The notes: generated by a model from the sequence alone, not told the origin. A stretch of 34,862 bases of DNA from an uncultured Prevotellaceae bacterium (GCA_945921235.1 CAMEKH010000008.1:1-34862), one strand, 5' to 3'. Positions 23,503-31,683 are shown, counted from the first letter of the stretch. Numbers and translations: made by a program.

Positions 23503-25914
23503 CTATTTGCGACCCTGAAGGTCGTCGTTCTCAATTGTTTTTGCCACTTTCTTAACTTGGGCTTTAAGAGAGCCGAAGCGATAGGATACCGACATGAAGA
23601 ATGTGCGAGTGCGCTGAAAGCTCTTGGAGAATCCTGTGGCATCGCCATTCACTGTTCGTGTTTCGCCTACGTCGCTCTTTCCTGAGAATGGGCAATTGGT
23701 GTGTAAATGCACCGTCAAGCGGTCTTCTTTGAGAAATGAACGCTGTAGCCCGAAGCCATAGAAGTAGCGCGCCGGATATTGTGTGTAGACATCGCTGAAT
23801 CCCCAGTCATAACGATTAAAGTAGGCAGAGAAGTGCAGTTTCCATGGCAGCCGTTGTGTGAGGTAGCTCATTACCTCGAAGCACCACTTATTGTTCTTCA
23901 ATCCCTGTTCATCGTTGCGATACTGCACGTTGAAAACATTGCCATTCACCATAAGTTGAGTGGAGGGAGTGATTGACCATTGAGCGTAGATGCGCATGGT
24001 TGTTCGGCGGAATTTGCCTAAATTGGCATAGGTGCTGTAGATAGTGTTGTCGTGCACTTCGGTTATATTCTGAATTAATCCGTTGGAGAAGCGGTGAGAA
24101 ATTGAGGCGTTGAGCACCAATTTCGGAATCATCAGCGTGTAGTCGAGCGAAATGGAGTGGCTACGTGCACTTTTCAGGTTAGGATTACCTTGCTTGAAGC
24201 TGTAGGTGTCGCTGATTATTGCCGGGTTAAGGTAGGCGATGCCCGGGCGAGCTATTCGCGATGCGTAATTGAGCTTCAGCGTGTTGGCATCGTTGAATTT
24301 ATAGCTTGCGCTGAGAGTGGGGACCACATCGTGGAGCGTGCTGTGGAAAGTCGGCAATGAGCCATCGGGGTAGGAGGCATCCATGCGTGCAAACTCATAG
24401 CGCAGACCGGCTCGAGCACCCCATCGGGCACTATTGAATGCATATTCGCTATAGATAGCGCCTACGTGAGTGGTGTGGTGGAAGTCGGTGGTATCGTTGA
24501 GTGTCGCCACATCGTGCGTCTGAAAAGTTTTGCTATTGTTGATACGCAAAATATATTTTGCTCCGGTTTCAAGTTTGTGTCCGCCGGAGAATGGGCGAGT
24601 CCAGTCGAATTGGAATGTGTGCTCATAGAATTTCAGGCGGTCGTCGCTCAACTTGTGCATATAAGCCACGGGGAACGCACCTTCGGTGTAGTCGTAGTCG
24701 GTCTGCCATTTTTGCGTCTGGTTGGTAGTCGATAGCAGATATGAGAATGTCAGAGCCTCGTCCTTGCGTTGTGTGAGGTGCTGATAGTCGATTTTTCCAT
24801 TGAAATCGAAGTAGCTGTAATTGGGCGAAAAGTAGTGTGCGCTATATCTGTAGATATTCTCGCCTGCGGGATTATTCAGCCACGTATCAGCGAAAGAATT
24901 CACATTGAGCTTATAGTAGTAACCGCCAAACGACATAGTAACGAGGTTCAGTGTGTCGATGTCAAGGCTCGCTTCGATATTTCCATAGTGAATAAAGCCG
25001 AAGTTATTCGATGAATTGTTTCCAAAAAGCTCGTTGGCATTGTTCTTGAAAAAACTGTAGCTCTCGTTGTCGGAGCTTGATGTGGTTTTCGATAGATAGT
25101 TGTAGCCGTAGTTTAAGGTAGTGGTGAGTTTGCCGGTTTGGGTGGTGAGATAGATATATGAGTTGGCGGTTCCTGCGTCTTCAACGCCTGCGCCGATGCT
25201 GCCAAGCACCCCTTGCATCGATTGGTTATCCATGGTGACGATATTTAGGATACCGCTCACGCCCTCGGCATCATACTTTGCGCCCGGTTCGGTTATCACC
25301 TCTATGCGCTTAATCATCGATGCCGGAATAGATTTCAGCACCTCTTTCGGGTTGCTCGACCAGCTACTGTTAGGACGCCCGTTCTTAAAAATCTTGAAGT
25401 CGGAGCTTCCATCGATTTTAATGTTGTCTTCGCCGTCAACCGTCACGCGCGGCACCTTTTTCAGCATTTCAAAGATTGTGTTGGTCTTAGACTCTTCGTC
25501 GGCTTGAATATCGTAGCTAATACGGTCGATTTCGGTCTTTATTAACGGACGTTGCGCTACCACCAACACTTCGCCAAGCGTAGTGCCTGCATCTTTCATT
25601 ATGATTTTGCCGAAGTCGAGATTAGACTTTGCGGCGGTGAGTTCAAAATCCTTGTCGAAAGGCGATTTTCCTACCGAAGAAATGCAAAGACGGTATTTCC
25701 CTGCCTGCGACAATTGCTGAGAGAACTTGCCGTCGACGTCGGTAGTGCCGAGTTTCACGGCTTTGGTGGTGTCGTTGCGATTGTAGATTCTAATTGTTGC
25801 GTAAGCCTCACCGGTCCCTGCTGAGTCGACAACCAAGCCGCTTATTCCGAATTGTGCAACAGCTTGCACCGCACTCATTGCAATGACAGCAATGATAGAT
25901 GATAATTTCTTCAT
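23503..25914 (-). CDS. TonB-dependent receptor-like outer-membrane protein (OMP_b-brl_3 family)
   Basis: An 803-residue outer-membrane protein. A signal peptide (cut after AVAQ region, about residue 21) is followed by a carboxypeptidase-regulatory-like domain (residues about 22-110, ISGLVVDSAGTGEAYATIRIY), a plug-like domain (about 115-230; EVLVVAQRPLIKTEIDRISYDI, VPRVTVDGEDNIKIDG, RIEVITEPGAKYDAEGVSGILNIV) and a large barrel. The domain order matches the receptor-like outer-membrane barrels PF14905. It ends in a short basic/acidic tail (VKKVAKTIENDDLQGRK) after the last barrel strand, not in Phe. No SusD partner is adjacent. The ligand is unknown. The transcript has a leader of about 140 bases. 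Confidence 0.9.
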   Translation of the reverse strand: MKKLSSIIAVIAMSAVQAVAQFGISGLVVDSAGTGEAYATIRIYNRNDTTKAVKLGTTDVDGKFSQQLSQAGKYRLCISSVGKSPFDKDFELTAAKSNLDFGKIIMKDAGTTLGEVLVVAQRPLIKTEIDRISYDIQADEESKTNTIFEMLKKVPRVTVDGEDNIKIDGSSDFKIFKNGRPNSSWSSNPKEVLKSIPASMIKRIEVITEPGAKYDAEGVSGILNIVTMDNQSMQGVLGSIGAGVEDAGTANSYIYLTTQTGKLTTTLNYGYNYLSKTTSSSDNESYSFFKNNANELFGNNSSNNFGFIHYGNIEASLDIDTLNLVTMSFGGYYYKLNVNSFADTWLNNPAGENIYRYSAHYFSPNYSYFDFNGKIDYQHLTQRKDEALTFSYLLSTTNQTQKWQTDYDYTEGAFPVAYMHKLSDDRLKFYEHTFQFDWTRPFSGGHKLETGAKYILRINNSKTFQTHDVATLNDTTDFHHTTHVGAIYSEYAFNSARWGARAGLRYEFARMDASYPDGSLPTFHSTLHDVVPTLSASYKFNDANTLKLNYASRIARPGIAYLNPAIISDTYSFKQGNPNLKSARSHSISLDYTLMIPKLVLNASISHRFSNGLIQNITEVHDNTIYSTYANLGKFRRTTMRIYAQWSITPSTQLMVNGNVFNVQYRNDEQGLKNNKWCFEVMSYLTQRLPWKLHFSAYFNRYDWGFSDVYTQYPARYFYGFGLQRSFLKEDRLTVHLHTNCPFSGKSDVGETRTVNGDATGFSKSFQRTRTFFMSVSYRFGSLKAQVKKVAKTIENDDLQGRK

Positions 25915-26062
25915 TTTTCTAATTATCCGTTAAGTTGAGTCATAATTAATGTTGTTGTAGCTTTTTTATCGGTTAGACGAAGCCAACGGAAGAAAAGTTA
26001 CAGGGATAGCAGTAATTTTAACAAAAATTAACCCCGCAGTAGTGCGTGAGGTAAGTTGAGAG

Positions 26063-26096
26063 CAAAGGTAGTGAATAAGGTTCGGCTGAGAGCAAA
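26063..26096 (-). promoter_or_regulatory. Promoter of the receptor-like barrel gene
   Basis: On the minus strand TACCTTTG (26070 to 26063) is an exact -7 element and TTTG (26096 to 26093) lies 22 bases upstream, slightly more than the usual 19-21. It predicts a 5' leader of about 140 bases. Confidence 0.6.
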
Positions 26097-26124
26097 AGGA
26101 GCACGGTAAATTCGATAAATTAAC

Positions 26125-26139
26125 ATTTTAAGTTAAAAT
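26125..26139. promoter_or_regulatory. Perfect palindrome between divergent promoters
   Basis: ATTTTAA-G-TTAAAAT is a perfect 7-1-7 inverted repeat. It lies about 30 bases upstream of the minus-strand -33 box and 87 upstream of the plus-strand one, a position fit for a shared regulator. Confidence 0.4.
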
Positions 26140-26225
26140 AAATCATGGAATTAACGTTGTTGATTTGCTTATTTGGTGTAAATATCTGATTATTAGGTGG
26201 AAAATTTCGGTAGGTAAGTTAAAAA

Positions 26226-26257
26226 TTTGGAGAAGTGAGAAAAAAGTAGTAACTTTG
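26226..26257 (+). promoter_or_regulatory. Promoter of the structured RNA and redoxin-like gene
   Basis: TTTG (26226-26229), a 20-base spacer and TAACTTTG (26250-26257) match the Bacteroidota promoter exactly. The transcript should begin near 26264, about 127 bases before the start codon. Confidence 0.8.
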
Positions 26258-26263
26258 CAGCGT

Positions 26264-26365
26264 TTTAGGAAATCTATTGCAGATTAAATGCCGAAAATCG
26301 GCGAAGGTAGCACTCACGAGATGTTCTCGCAGTGCAAGGTGGGAAGAGGTTCCCGTCGCTACCTT
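26264..26365 (+). ncRNA. Candidate structured RNA leader, unknown class
   Basis: Nearly the whole stretch can pair. Helix 1 is AATCT/AGATT (26271-26275 with 26281-26285). Helix 2 is GCCGA/TCGGC (26290-26294 with 26298-26302). Helix 3, AAGGTAGC (26304-26311) with GCTACCTT (26358-26365), encloses two arms: CGAGA/TCTCG (26317-26321 with 26325-26329) extended below by ACT/AGT, and GGGAA/TTCCC (26341-26345 with 26350-26354). This is a three-way junction. A second AAGGT at 26336-26340 could pair with ACCTT (26361-26365) instead, so two folds are possible. It sits between an exact promoter and a gene. I do not recognise it as TPP, FMN, cobalamin, SAM or other common riboswitch; it is too short for a tRNA. 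Confidence 0.6.
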
Positions 26366-26390
26366 TATTTATGGATTTTAATTGAATTAG

Positions 26391-26873
26391 ATGAAGAAAC
26401 AATTATTGGCAATTGTGATTATTGCCTCAATCTTCATTTTCACATCGGCGAGTTATGAAACGCCTGCCGACAGCCGAATAGGCTATAATGCACCGGGATT
26501 TGCGGTGGAAAATGATGAAAGTGCTGTGGAATTGCAGAGCATGAGAGGTAAATACGTGTTAGTGTCGTTTTGGTCGTCGACCGACGCAGAGTCGAGGATA
26601 GCCAACATCACTTACGACCGCGTGGCGCGGAATCACAAGGAATTATCGTTTGTTGCTGTGAATTACGACCCCTCGGAGGCTGTCTATGGTGAGATTGTGA
26701 AAATCGACAATCTGAGAGTCGGGGCGCAATTTCACGATTCGGAAGGAAGTGCATCGAAAATCTACAAGGCTTATCGCTTGGACGAGGGCTACTGTGCGAT
26801 GCTCATCTCGCCTGAGGGCAAGATTGTGGCAATCAATCCTTCGGAAGAAACTATTGAAACTTACATCGGCTGA
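26391..26873 (+). CDS. Thioredoxin-fold (redoxin) protein lacking the CxxC motif, exported
   Basis: A 160-residue protein with a signal peptide (KKQ start, hydrophobic core to about residue 20) and a TlpA/AhpC-like thioredoxin fold: GYNAPGFAVEN, LQSMRGKYVLVSFWSS, FVAVNYDPS, and the cis-Pro-region-like AMLISPEGKIVAINPS. Where TlpA-type proteins have FWATWCGPCR this one has FWSSTDAESR (60-69), so both redox cysteines are replaced (Asp65, Ser68). The only cysteine is in EGYCAML. It therefore cannot be a dithiol oxidoreductase and may bind a partner or ligand. I recall similar Cys-less relatives in Bacteroides. It is preceded by a structured leader and followed by a terminator, so it is a single-gene unit. 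Confidence 0.85.
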   Translation: MKKQLLAIVIIASIFIFTSASYETPADSRIGYNAPGFAVENDESAVELQSMRGKYVLVSFWSSTDAESRIANITYDRVARNHKELSFVAVNYDPSEAVYGEIVKIDNLRVGAQFHDSEGSASKIYKAYRLDEGYCAMLISPEGKIVAINPSEETIETYIG

Positions 26874-26897
26874 GCCGATACCTTTGCAAATCAAAAA

Positions 26898-26922
26898 GAG
26901 CCCCATAGAGGCTCCTTTTTTT
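26898..26922 (+). terminator. Terminator of the redoxin-like gene
   Basis: GAGCC (26898-26902) pairs with GGCTC (26910-26914) over a 7-base loop; the A run before the stem can pair further with the seven T residues at 26916-26922. It lies 25 bases after the stop. Confidence 0.8.
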
Positions 26923-26954
26923 GTTTCTACTGACCTGAATTTTCTTGCACGGTG

Positions 26955-26970
26955 CTCGCTCCACTCGCCA
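26955..26970. repeat. Short intergenic repeat, copy 2
   Basis: CTCGCTCCACTCGCCA differs at one base from CTCGCTCCGCTCGCCA at 64-79. It lies in the gap between the redoxin-like terminator and the porin promoter, again outside genes. Confidence 0.4.
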
Positions 26971-27053
26971 AAGGGGGTGATGTGCCGGCGGTTGTGGAAA
27001 GTGAGGGGGTGAATAAGTTTTGCACTAAATTTTCGAGTGTCGGTTTTTTTATG

Positions 27054-27061
27054 TAAGTTTG
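27054..27061 (+). promoter_or_regulatory. -7 element of the putative porin operon
   Basis: TAAGTTTG matches TAnnTTTG 22 bases before the start codon. A near copy of the surrounding 18 bases (TAAGTTTTGCACTAAATTT at 27014-27032) lies 40 bases upstream. The -33 position reads TTTC. Confidence 0.5.
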
Positions 27062-27082
27062 CACTCAATTTATAGAATATAG

Positions 27083-29056
27083 ATGAATAATAGGTTATTA
27101 TATATTTTGCTGATAGTGCTTGTGGCACTGCCTGAGGCGGTTATGGCAAAGCGCAATCCAAAGTTGGCGCCGTCGTATGCATGGACTATCAGTGAGCCGC
27201 TCGGGCAACGCTATGAGTCCACTATCGACACGTTGCAGCTCAATTATCACTTGCAAGCCGTGCCCTCTATGGTCAGCAAGGCATACGCCACTACCGGTAA
27301 CCTCGGAGCCGAGGGACAGAACCAGATATTCTTCGACCGCTCGGCAACGTCTGATTTCTTCTTTGAAGATGCCCTTGAAGCATGGCTCCCCTCGCTGAAG
27401 ACGCAGCGATACTATAACACGCGTATTCCTATGACGCTGATGTCGTATAACACCGGAGGCAGCAAGGACAATGTGCAAGACCGCTTTCGAGCCGAGTTCT
27501 CGGGCAATGTTAACAAATCACTACAGATAGGAGCTGCACTCGATTATCTCTATTCGAAAGGCTACTACAATTGCCAAGCCACTAAAGATTTCACATGGAG
27601 GTTTTTCGGCTCATACATCGGCGACCGCTATGAGATGCAGGCTTTCTACAACAATTACAACTTCCTGAACAAAGAGAATGGCGGAATCACCGACGACCGC
27701 TATATCACCGACCCTGCCGAGGTGCAGGGAGGAAGCACCAAAGTCGACTATAAGACCGTGCCTGTGAACCTCACGAATGCACATTCGCAGATTTGGGGGC
27801 ATGAATTCTATATGAACCACCGATATAAGGTGGGATATTATCATGTGGAGCGCGACAGCACCGACTCCATAGTGAGCAAGAACTATATTCCGGTGACGAG
27901 CTTTATCTGGACAATGAAGTATAAGACCAATAAGCACATGTTCCTCAACAGCTCGGCACGCGAAGATACCACATTTTTCAAGAACACCTATCTGAGGCTC
28001 GGAGGTAGCGACGACCGGACTTACTACTGGCGATTGACCAACACCGTGGGCATCTCTATGCTCGAGGGCTTTCATCGCTATGCCAAATTCGGACTTGCAG
28101 CCTATGCCACCTACGAGGTTCGCCAATACACACAAGTCACTGATACCATTGATGCCGGTTCGCTCTCAACGGGCAAATTGACGCCTATGCCCGAAGTGGC
28201 TGTTCCGCACATCTACACCGACAATGTGGCGTGGGTGGGCGGTCAGCTTACCAAGCAGAAAGGTTCGATACTCACCTACAATGCCACGGCGCAATTCGGT
28301 GTGCTCGGCTCGGTGGCAGGCGACATCAGTGTGAGCGGTGATGTGTCGACTAAATTCAAGTTTCGCGGCGATAGCTTGCTGATAACCGGTTACGGCTATT
28401 TCAAGAACGAGGAAGTGCCTTATTTGCTCAAGAACTACATCTCCAATCATTATGTATGGCAGAACTCCTTCGGAAAGATGCGCCGTGTGAGGCTCGGAGG
28501 TATCCTCGATGTACCTTTTGTGGGAGCAAGGATAAATGTGGGAGTTGAGAATATACAGAATTACATATACTTTGGAGAAGATGCTCGTCCGGCGCAGGCA
28601 GGCGACAATATTCAGGTGTTCAGTGCTACATTGTCGCATCGGTTCACGGCAGGTCCGTTCAATTGGCACAATTCGCTCACTTATCAGACGTCGAGCCGGG
28701 AGAGCGTGTTGCCACTACCCAAATTTTCGGTCTATTCCAATATGTACCTGAAATTTGCTATTGCGCGAGTGCTCCTTGTGAATTTTGGAGTGGATTGCAG
28801 TTACTACACAAGTTACTATGCCCCCGATTATAATCCTGCCACTATGGCATTCTATAATCAGCATGAGATAAAGTGCGGAAACTTCCCCTTTGCCAATGTT
28901 TATGCCGATTTCAAGTTGAAAAAGACACGATTTTTCATTATGATGTCGAATGTGACCGATGGCATGATTGGCAAGAAGAATTGTTTCTCTATGCCACACT
29001 ATCCGCTCAATTCGCGCAGGTTTCAGCTCGGAGTGTCTATAGATTTTCAAAATTGA
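27083..29056 (+). CDS. Putative porin (Porin_10-like family)
   Basis: A 657-residue outer-membrane protein with a signal peptide (MNNRLLYILLIVLVALPEAV core, cut after VMA). The mature protein is dominated by amphipathic beta strands rich in Tyr, Phe and Asn, with the recognisable block YYNTRIPMTLMSYNTGG, then RFRAEFSGNVNKSLQIGAAL, YNNYNFLNKENGGITDDRYI and RRFQLGVSIDFQN at the end, where the last strand has the aromatic pattern of outer-membrane proteins. I know this architecture as the Bacteroidota putative porin family. No ligand can be named. A substrate-binding-like gene follows after 30 bases, probably in the same transcript. Confidence 0.85.
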   Translation: MNNRLLYILLIVLVALPEAVMAKRNPKLAPSYAWTISEPLGQRYESTIDTLQLNYHLQAVPSMVSKAYATTGNLGAEGQNQIFFDRSATSDFFFEDALEAWLPSLKTQRYYNTRIPMTLMSYNTGGSKDNVQDRFRAEFSGNVNKSLQIGAALDYLYSKGYYNCQATKDFTWRFFGSYIGDRYEMQAFYNNYNFLNKENGGITDDRYITDPAEVQGGSTKVDYKTVPVNLTNAHSQIWGHEFYMNHRYKVGYYHVERDSTDSIVSKNYIPVTSFIWTMKYKTNKHMFLNSSAREDTTFFKNTYLRLGGSDDRTYYWRLTNTVGISMLEGFHRYAKFGLAAYATYEVRQYTQVTDTIDAGSLSTGKLTPMPEVAVPHIYTDNVAWVGGQLTKQKGSILTYNATAQFGVLGSVAGDISVSGDVSTKFKFRGDSLLITGYGYFKNEEVPYLLKNYISNHYVWQNSFGKMRRVRLGGILDVPFVGARINVGVENIQNYIYFGEDARPAQAGDNIQVFSATLSHRFTAGPFNWHNSLTYQTSSRESVLPLPKFSVYSNMYLKFAIARVLLVNFGVDCSYYTSYYAPDYNPATMAFYNQHEIKCGNFPFANVYADFKLKKTRFFIMMSNVTDGMIGKKNCFSMPHYPLNSRRFQLGVSIDFQN

Positions 29057-29086
29057 CAATGTCGATAACTAAAAGTCTGCTATATT

Positions 29087-29911
29087 ATGGATAGTAATTT
29101 GATGCCCAAGAAGGGGAATGCGGCGGTCTACATAGTGCTGTTGGTGGTGATAATAGCCCTCATGGCAGTGTTGCACAAGTGCAGTACGAAAGGCGGAGCT
29201 TCCTATAGCGATGCTTCAGGAGACGACACGCTACGCGTAGCCATAGAGTATTCGCCACTGTCGTGCTACACCTATAGCGACACACTCGGCGGTTTCTGCT
29301 ACGATGCAGTGAAGCTTGTGGCGGCGTACGGACACAGGCATGTGAAATTCTATCCGCTTGTGCAGCTTGAAGAGGCAATAAAAGGACTCAATGAGGAGCG
29401 TTACGATGTGCTGATAGCTCAATTCCCGGTCACTAAAGAAAGTCGTGAGGATTTCCTTTTCACCGATGAGTTGTATCTCGACCGTCAGGTGCTTGTGCAG
29501 CGTGCCGACTCAACGGGGGTGATGAAAGTGAAATCGCAGCTCGACCTTGCCGGGTGCACATTGCATGTGGTGAAAGGTTCGCCGATGAGGAGCCGAATAG
29601 AGAGCCTCTCGCGTGAGATAGGCGATAGTATATCGGTGGAAGAAGATGCCGATTACGGGCCCGAGCAGCTTTTTGTGCGAGTGGCAATCGGCGAAATCGA
29701 CTATGCCGTAATTAATGAGAGTACGGCAAAACAACTTGCCGTGCGATATCCCGATGTTAACATCGACACAGGCATCAGTTTCACCCAATTTCAGTCGATG
29801 ATAATTCGCAAAGATAATCAAGAACTTTGCGACAGTGTGAATTCATGGCTTCGCACCGCCAAAAAACTTCAGGCATTTGCGTCGCTTCGTGCCCGTTATC
29901 ACCTTGATTGA
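29087..29911 (+). CDS. Membrane-anchored substrate-binding domain protein (SBP_bac_3 type)
   Basis: A 274-residue protein with one N-terminal hydrophobic segment (residues 12-30), then a type 3 periplasmic-binding fold (about 48-274): LRVAIEYSPLSCYTYSDTLGGFCYDAVKLVAAYG, YDVLIAQFPVTKESREDFLFTDEL, VKGSPMRSRI and IGEIDYAVINESTA. The Cys at HKC is not in a good lipobox, so I favour a transmembrane anchor. The fold is shared with amino-acid binding proteins and the N-terminal half of MltF; no transglycosylase domain follows here. No ABC transporter partners are nearby. Its place after the porin gene suggests envelope-related work, but the ligand is unknown. Confidence 0.82.
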   Translation: MDSNLMPKKGNAAVYIVLLVVIIALMAVLHKCSTKGGASYSDASGDDTLRVAIEYSPLSCYTYSDTLGGFCYDAVKLVAAYGHRHVKFYPLVQLEEAIKGLNEERYDVLIAQFPVTKESREDFLFTDELYLDRQVLVQRADSTGVMKVKSQLDLAGCTLHVVKGSPMRSRIESLSREIGDSISVEEDADYGPEQLFVRVAIGEIDYAVINESTAKQLAVRYPDVNIDTGISFTQFQSMIIRKDNQELCDSVNSWLRTAKKLQAFASLRARYHLD

Positions 29912-29991
29912 TAATAGCCGCAGTAGTGCCTATTGCGGGCGTGAGAGGGCAAGCATTTTCCGACTATGAAGAAAAGGCGTTGCCTGAGATT

Positions 29992-31437
29992 CTACAGGAT
30001 AGGGCTAAGGAGGCATACAAGCGATTCCTTGTAGCGTTCTATGGCAGGGCGGTGGCGCCAAGCCGTGGGGTTGATGCGGGTGCAGTCGTTAAGGTCGTTC
30101 ATAAAGATTTCAGTCATGCGGTTGTTGAATGAAGTGCTGTAGATGAAAGCATTACACTCAAAATTATGTTCAAAGCTGCGGAAATCGAAATTCGTGGACC
30201 CTGTGGAACTGAATTCATAATCAATAATCACCGTCTTAGCGTGAAGCATTCCTTTGTCGTAGAGGTAAAACTTTATTCCGGCTTTTAAGCACTCGCTTAC
30301 GTAGGAATAAGAGGCACGGCGTAGCATCGCCGAGTCGCAACGGCGAGGAATCATCACCCTCACATCCACCTTTGCCAAAGCCGCAGCTTGAAGAGCTTTC
30401 AAGAGGCTTTCGGTGGGCAAGAAATAAGGAGTCTGAATGAAGATGCGCTCCCGTGCATTAGAAATAGCTTTAAGGAACAGCAGAGCGATATTGCTCCACT
30501 GGCGGTTAGGTCCGCTTGTGAGCAGATGCACACCGGCATCGGCGTTGTCGTCGACGTCGTAGTGCAAAGTTCGTTCCTCAAGCAGCTGACCGGTAGTGAA
30601 ATTCCAATCGATGGCAAAGGTGTATTGCATGGCACTCACCGATGGACCTATGATTCGCAAGTGCGTGTCGCGCCACACGCTGAACGTTCCGCCGTCGATG
30701 TAGCGGTCGGCAATGTTCATTCCGCCGATATATCCTATTTTACCATCGATAACAAGGATTTTGCGGTGGTTGCGCCAATTGATTCGAGTGGCAAATTGAG
30801 GGAATGTTACACGCAAGAACGGATAGACCTCCACACCATTATCGGTGAGCTCGCGAATGAATTTCTTTTTCACGGGGAAAGAACCCACATGGTCGTAGAG
30901 CATACGCACCTTCACTCCCTCGCGCGATTTCCTGATGAGAATATCCTTAATCTCGTTGCCGAGTTTGTCGGCTTCCACTATGTAATATTGAATATTAATA
31001 TACTTGGTGGCGGCAATCATGTCGCGCTTTAGAGCGTCAAACTTATCGGTTCCGTCGGTGAAAATATCGATTTTATTGCCGGGAAAATAGGTGGCACCGG
31101 TGAGTGAGCGCGCCAGCCTTATTTGCTGCCGACTTGCATCGGTGAGGTGAAGGTTCGACTCCTCGATGAGTCGGAACGGCTCAATGTTGCGCAAGCGCAA
31201 TTTCTTCTTTTTCGATATCAGGTGTTTACTCCTTAGATTTCTGCCGAAAAAAGCGTAGAGCACCATTCCCACTATAGGCAGAAAGAGCATCGCCGTTACC
31301 CACGCCAGCGATTTCACAGGATTGCGGTTCTCTGAAATTACCACAGCGATGATGCTCAGCACAGTTGCTAAATAGGCAGCTATGACAATGACGTAGAGCC
31401 ATTCAGATGTGGTAAGAAATAAGAGATTTATGTTCAT
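29992..31437 (-). CDS. cls: Cardiolipin synthase (phospholipase D family)
   Basis: An inner-membrane enzyme that joins phosphatidylglycerol molecules to make cardiolipin. Two N-terminal membrane helices (WLYVIVIAAYLATVLSIIAVVI and LAWVTAMLFLPIVGMVLYAFF) precede two HKD motifs: NHRKILVIDGKIGYIGGMN with His near residue 224 and LHAKTVIIDYEFSSTGSTN with His near 399. I start it at the ATG at 31435-31437 (481 residues), the usual N-terminus before the first helix; an open frame extends 38 codons further upstream, but that stretch does not look like family sequence. It converges on the binding-protein gene with about 80 bases between them and no strong terminator visible. Confidence 0.93.
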   Translation of the reverse strand: MNINLLFLTTSEWLYVIVIAAYLATVLSIIAVVISENRNPVKSLAWVTAMLFLPIVGMVLYAFFGRNLRSKHLISKKKKLRLRNIEPFRLIEESNLHLTDASRQQIRLARSLTGATYFPGNKIDIFTDGTDKFDALKRDMIAATKYINIQYYIVEADKLGNEIKDILIRKSREGVKVRMLYDHVGSFPVKKKFIRELTDNGVEVYPFLRVTFPQFATRINWRNHRKILVIDGKIGYIGGMNIADRYIDGGTFSVWRDTHLRIIGPSVSAMQYTFAIDWNFTTGQLLEERTLHYDVDDNADAGVHLLTSGPNRQWSNIALLFLKAISNARERIFIQTPYFLPTESLLKALQAAALAKVDVRVMIPRRCDSAMLRRASYSYVSECLKAGIKFYLYDKGMLHAKTVIIDYEFSSTGSTNFDFRSFEHNFECNAFIYSTSFNNRMTEIFMNDLNDCTRINPTAWRHRPAIERYKESLVCLLSPIL

Positions 31438-31550
31438 AATCCTTGTGAAAAAGCATAATATTACGGCTAAATTAGCAACAATTTGCTTAAATTCAATCGC
31501 TGAAGTGTGAAAAAATGTTTTTTGTGACGAATTTTCGCCAATTTTAGCCA

Positions 31551-31610
31551 CAGCATGATGCTGCGTGACGAGTAACGCCTTTGGAGCGGTGCCTTTGGAG
31601 CGGCGATAAC
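31551..31610. repeat. Intergenic repeats near the cls start: palindrome and tandem unit
   Basis: CAGCAT-G-ATGCTG (31551-31563) is a perfect palindrome. CGAGTAACGCC (31569-31579) is the reverse complement of bases 57-67. GCCTTTGGAGCGG occurs twice in tandem (31577-31589 and 31591-31603). The site lies in the divergent gap between cls and the SGNH hydrolase gene. Confidence 0.5.
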
Positions 31611-31683
31611 GATATTGAGAGAAGTAGGGCGAATAAGGCCTTTTTAGAATGGCGAAATGTTTTATTTTTTCACGTATTTGTGC

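Larger units (their letters stand above)
25915..26390. other. Divergent intergenic region with two promoters, a palindrome and a structured RNA
   Basis: The 476 bases hold a minus-strand promoter (26063-26096) for the receptor-like gene, the palindrome ATTTTAAGTTAAAAT (26125-26139), an exact plus-strand promoter (26226-26257) and a five-helix RNA leader (about 26264-26365). I see no protein gene. Confidence 0.7.

Noticed and set aside
26304-26365. tRNA-like fold (7-8-bp acceptor-like stem with two arms)
   Set aside because: It is only about 60 bases, has no T-loop GTTCGA sequence, no anticodon arm of proper size and no CCA end.
29141-29185. Lipobox for the binding-protein gene at HKC
   Set aside because: The residues before the Cys (L-H-K) do not fit a lipobox; a membrane anchor explains the hydrophobic segment better.
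29910-30132. 74-codon plus-strand frame after the binding-protein gene
   Set aside because: It runs antisense into the end of cls and has no independent support.
31138-31170. T-loop-like GGTTCGACTCC suggesting a tRNA
   Set aside because: It lies within the cardiolipin synthase reading frame and no acceptor or anticodon stems can be formed around it.
31438-31551. N-terminal extension of cardiolipin synthase by 38 codons
   Set aside because: The extension does not resemble family N-termini, and it would leave almost no room for a promoter; the ATG at 31435-31437 begins just before the first membrane helix.
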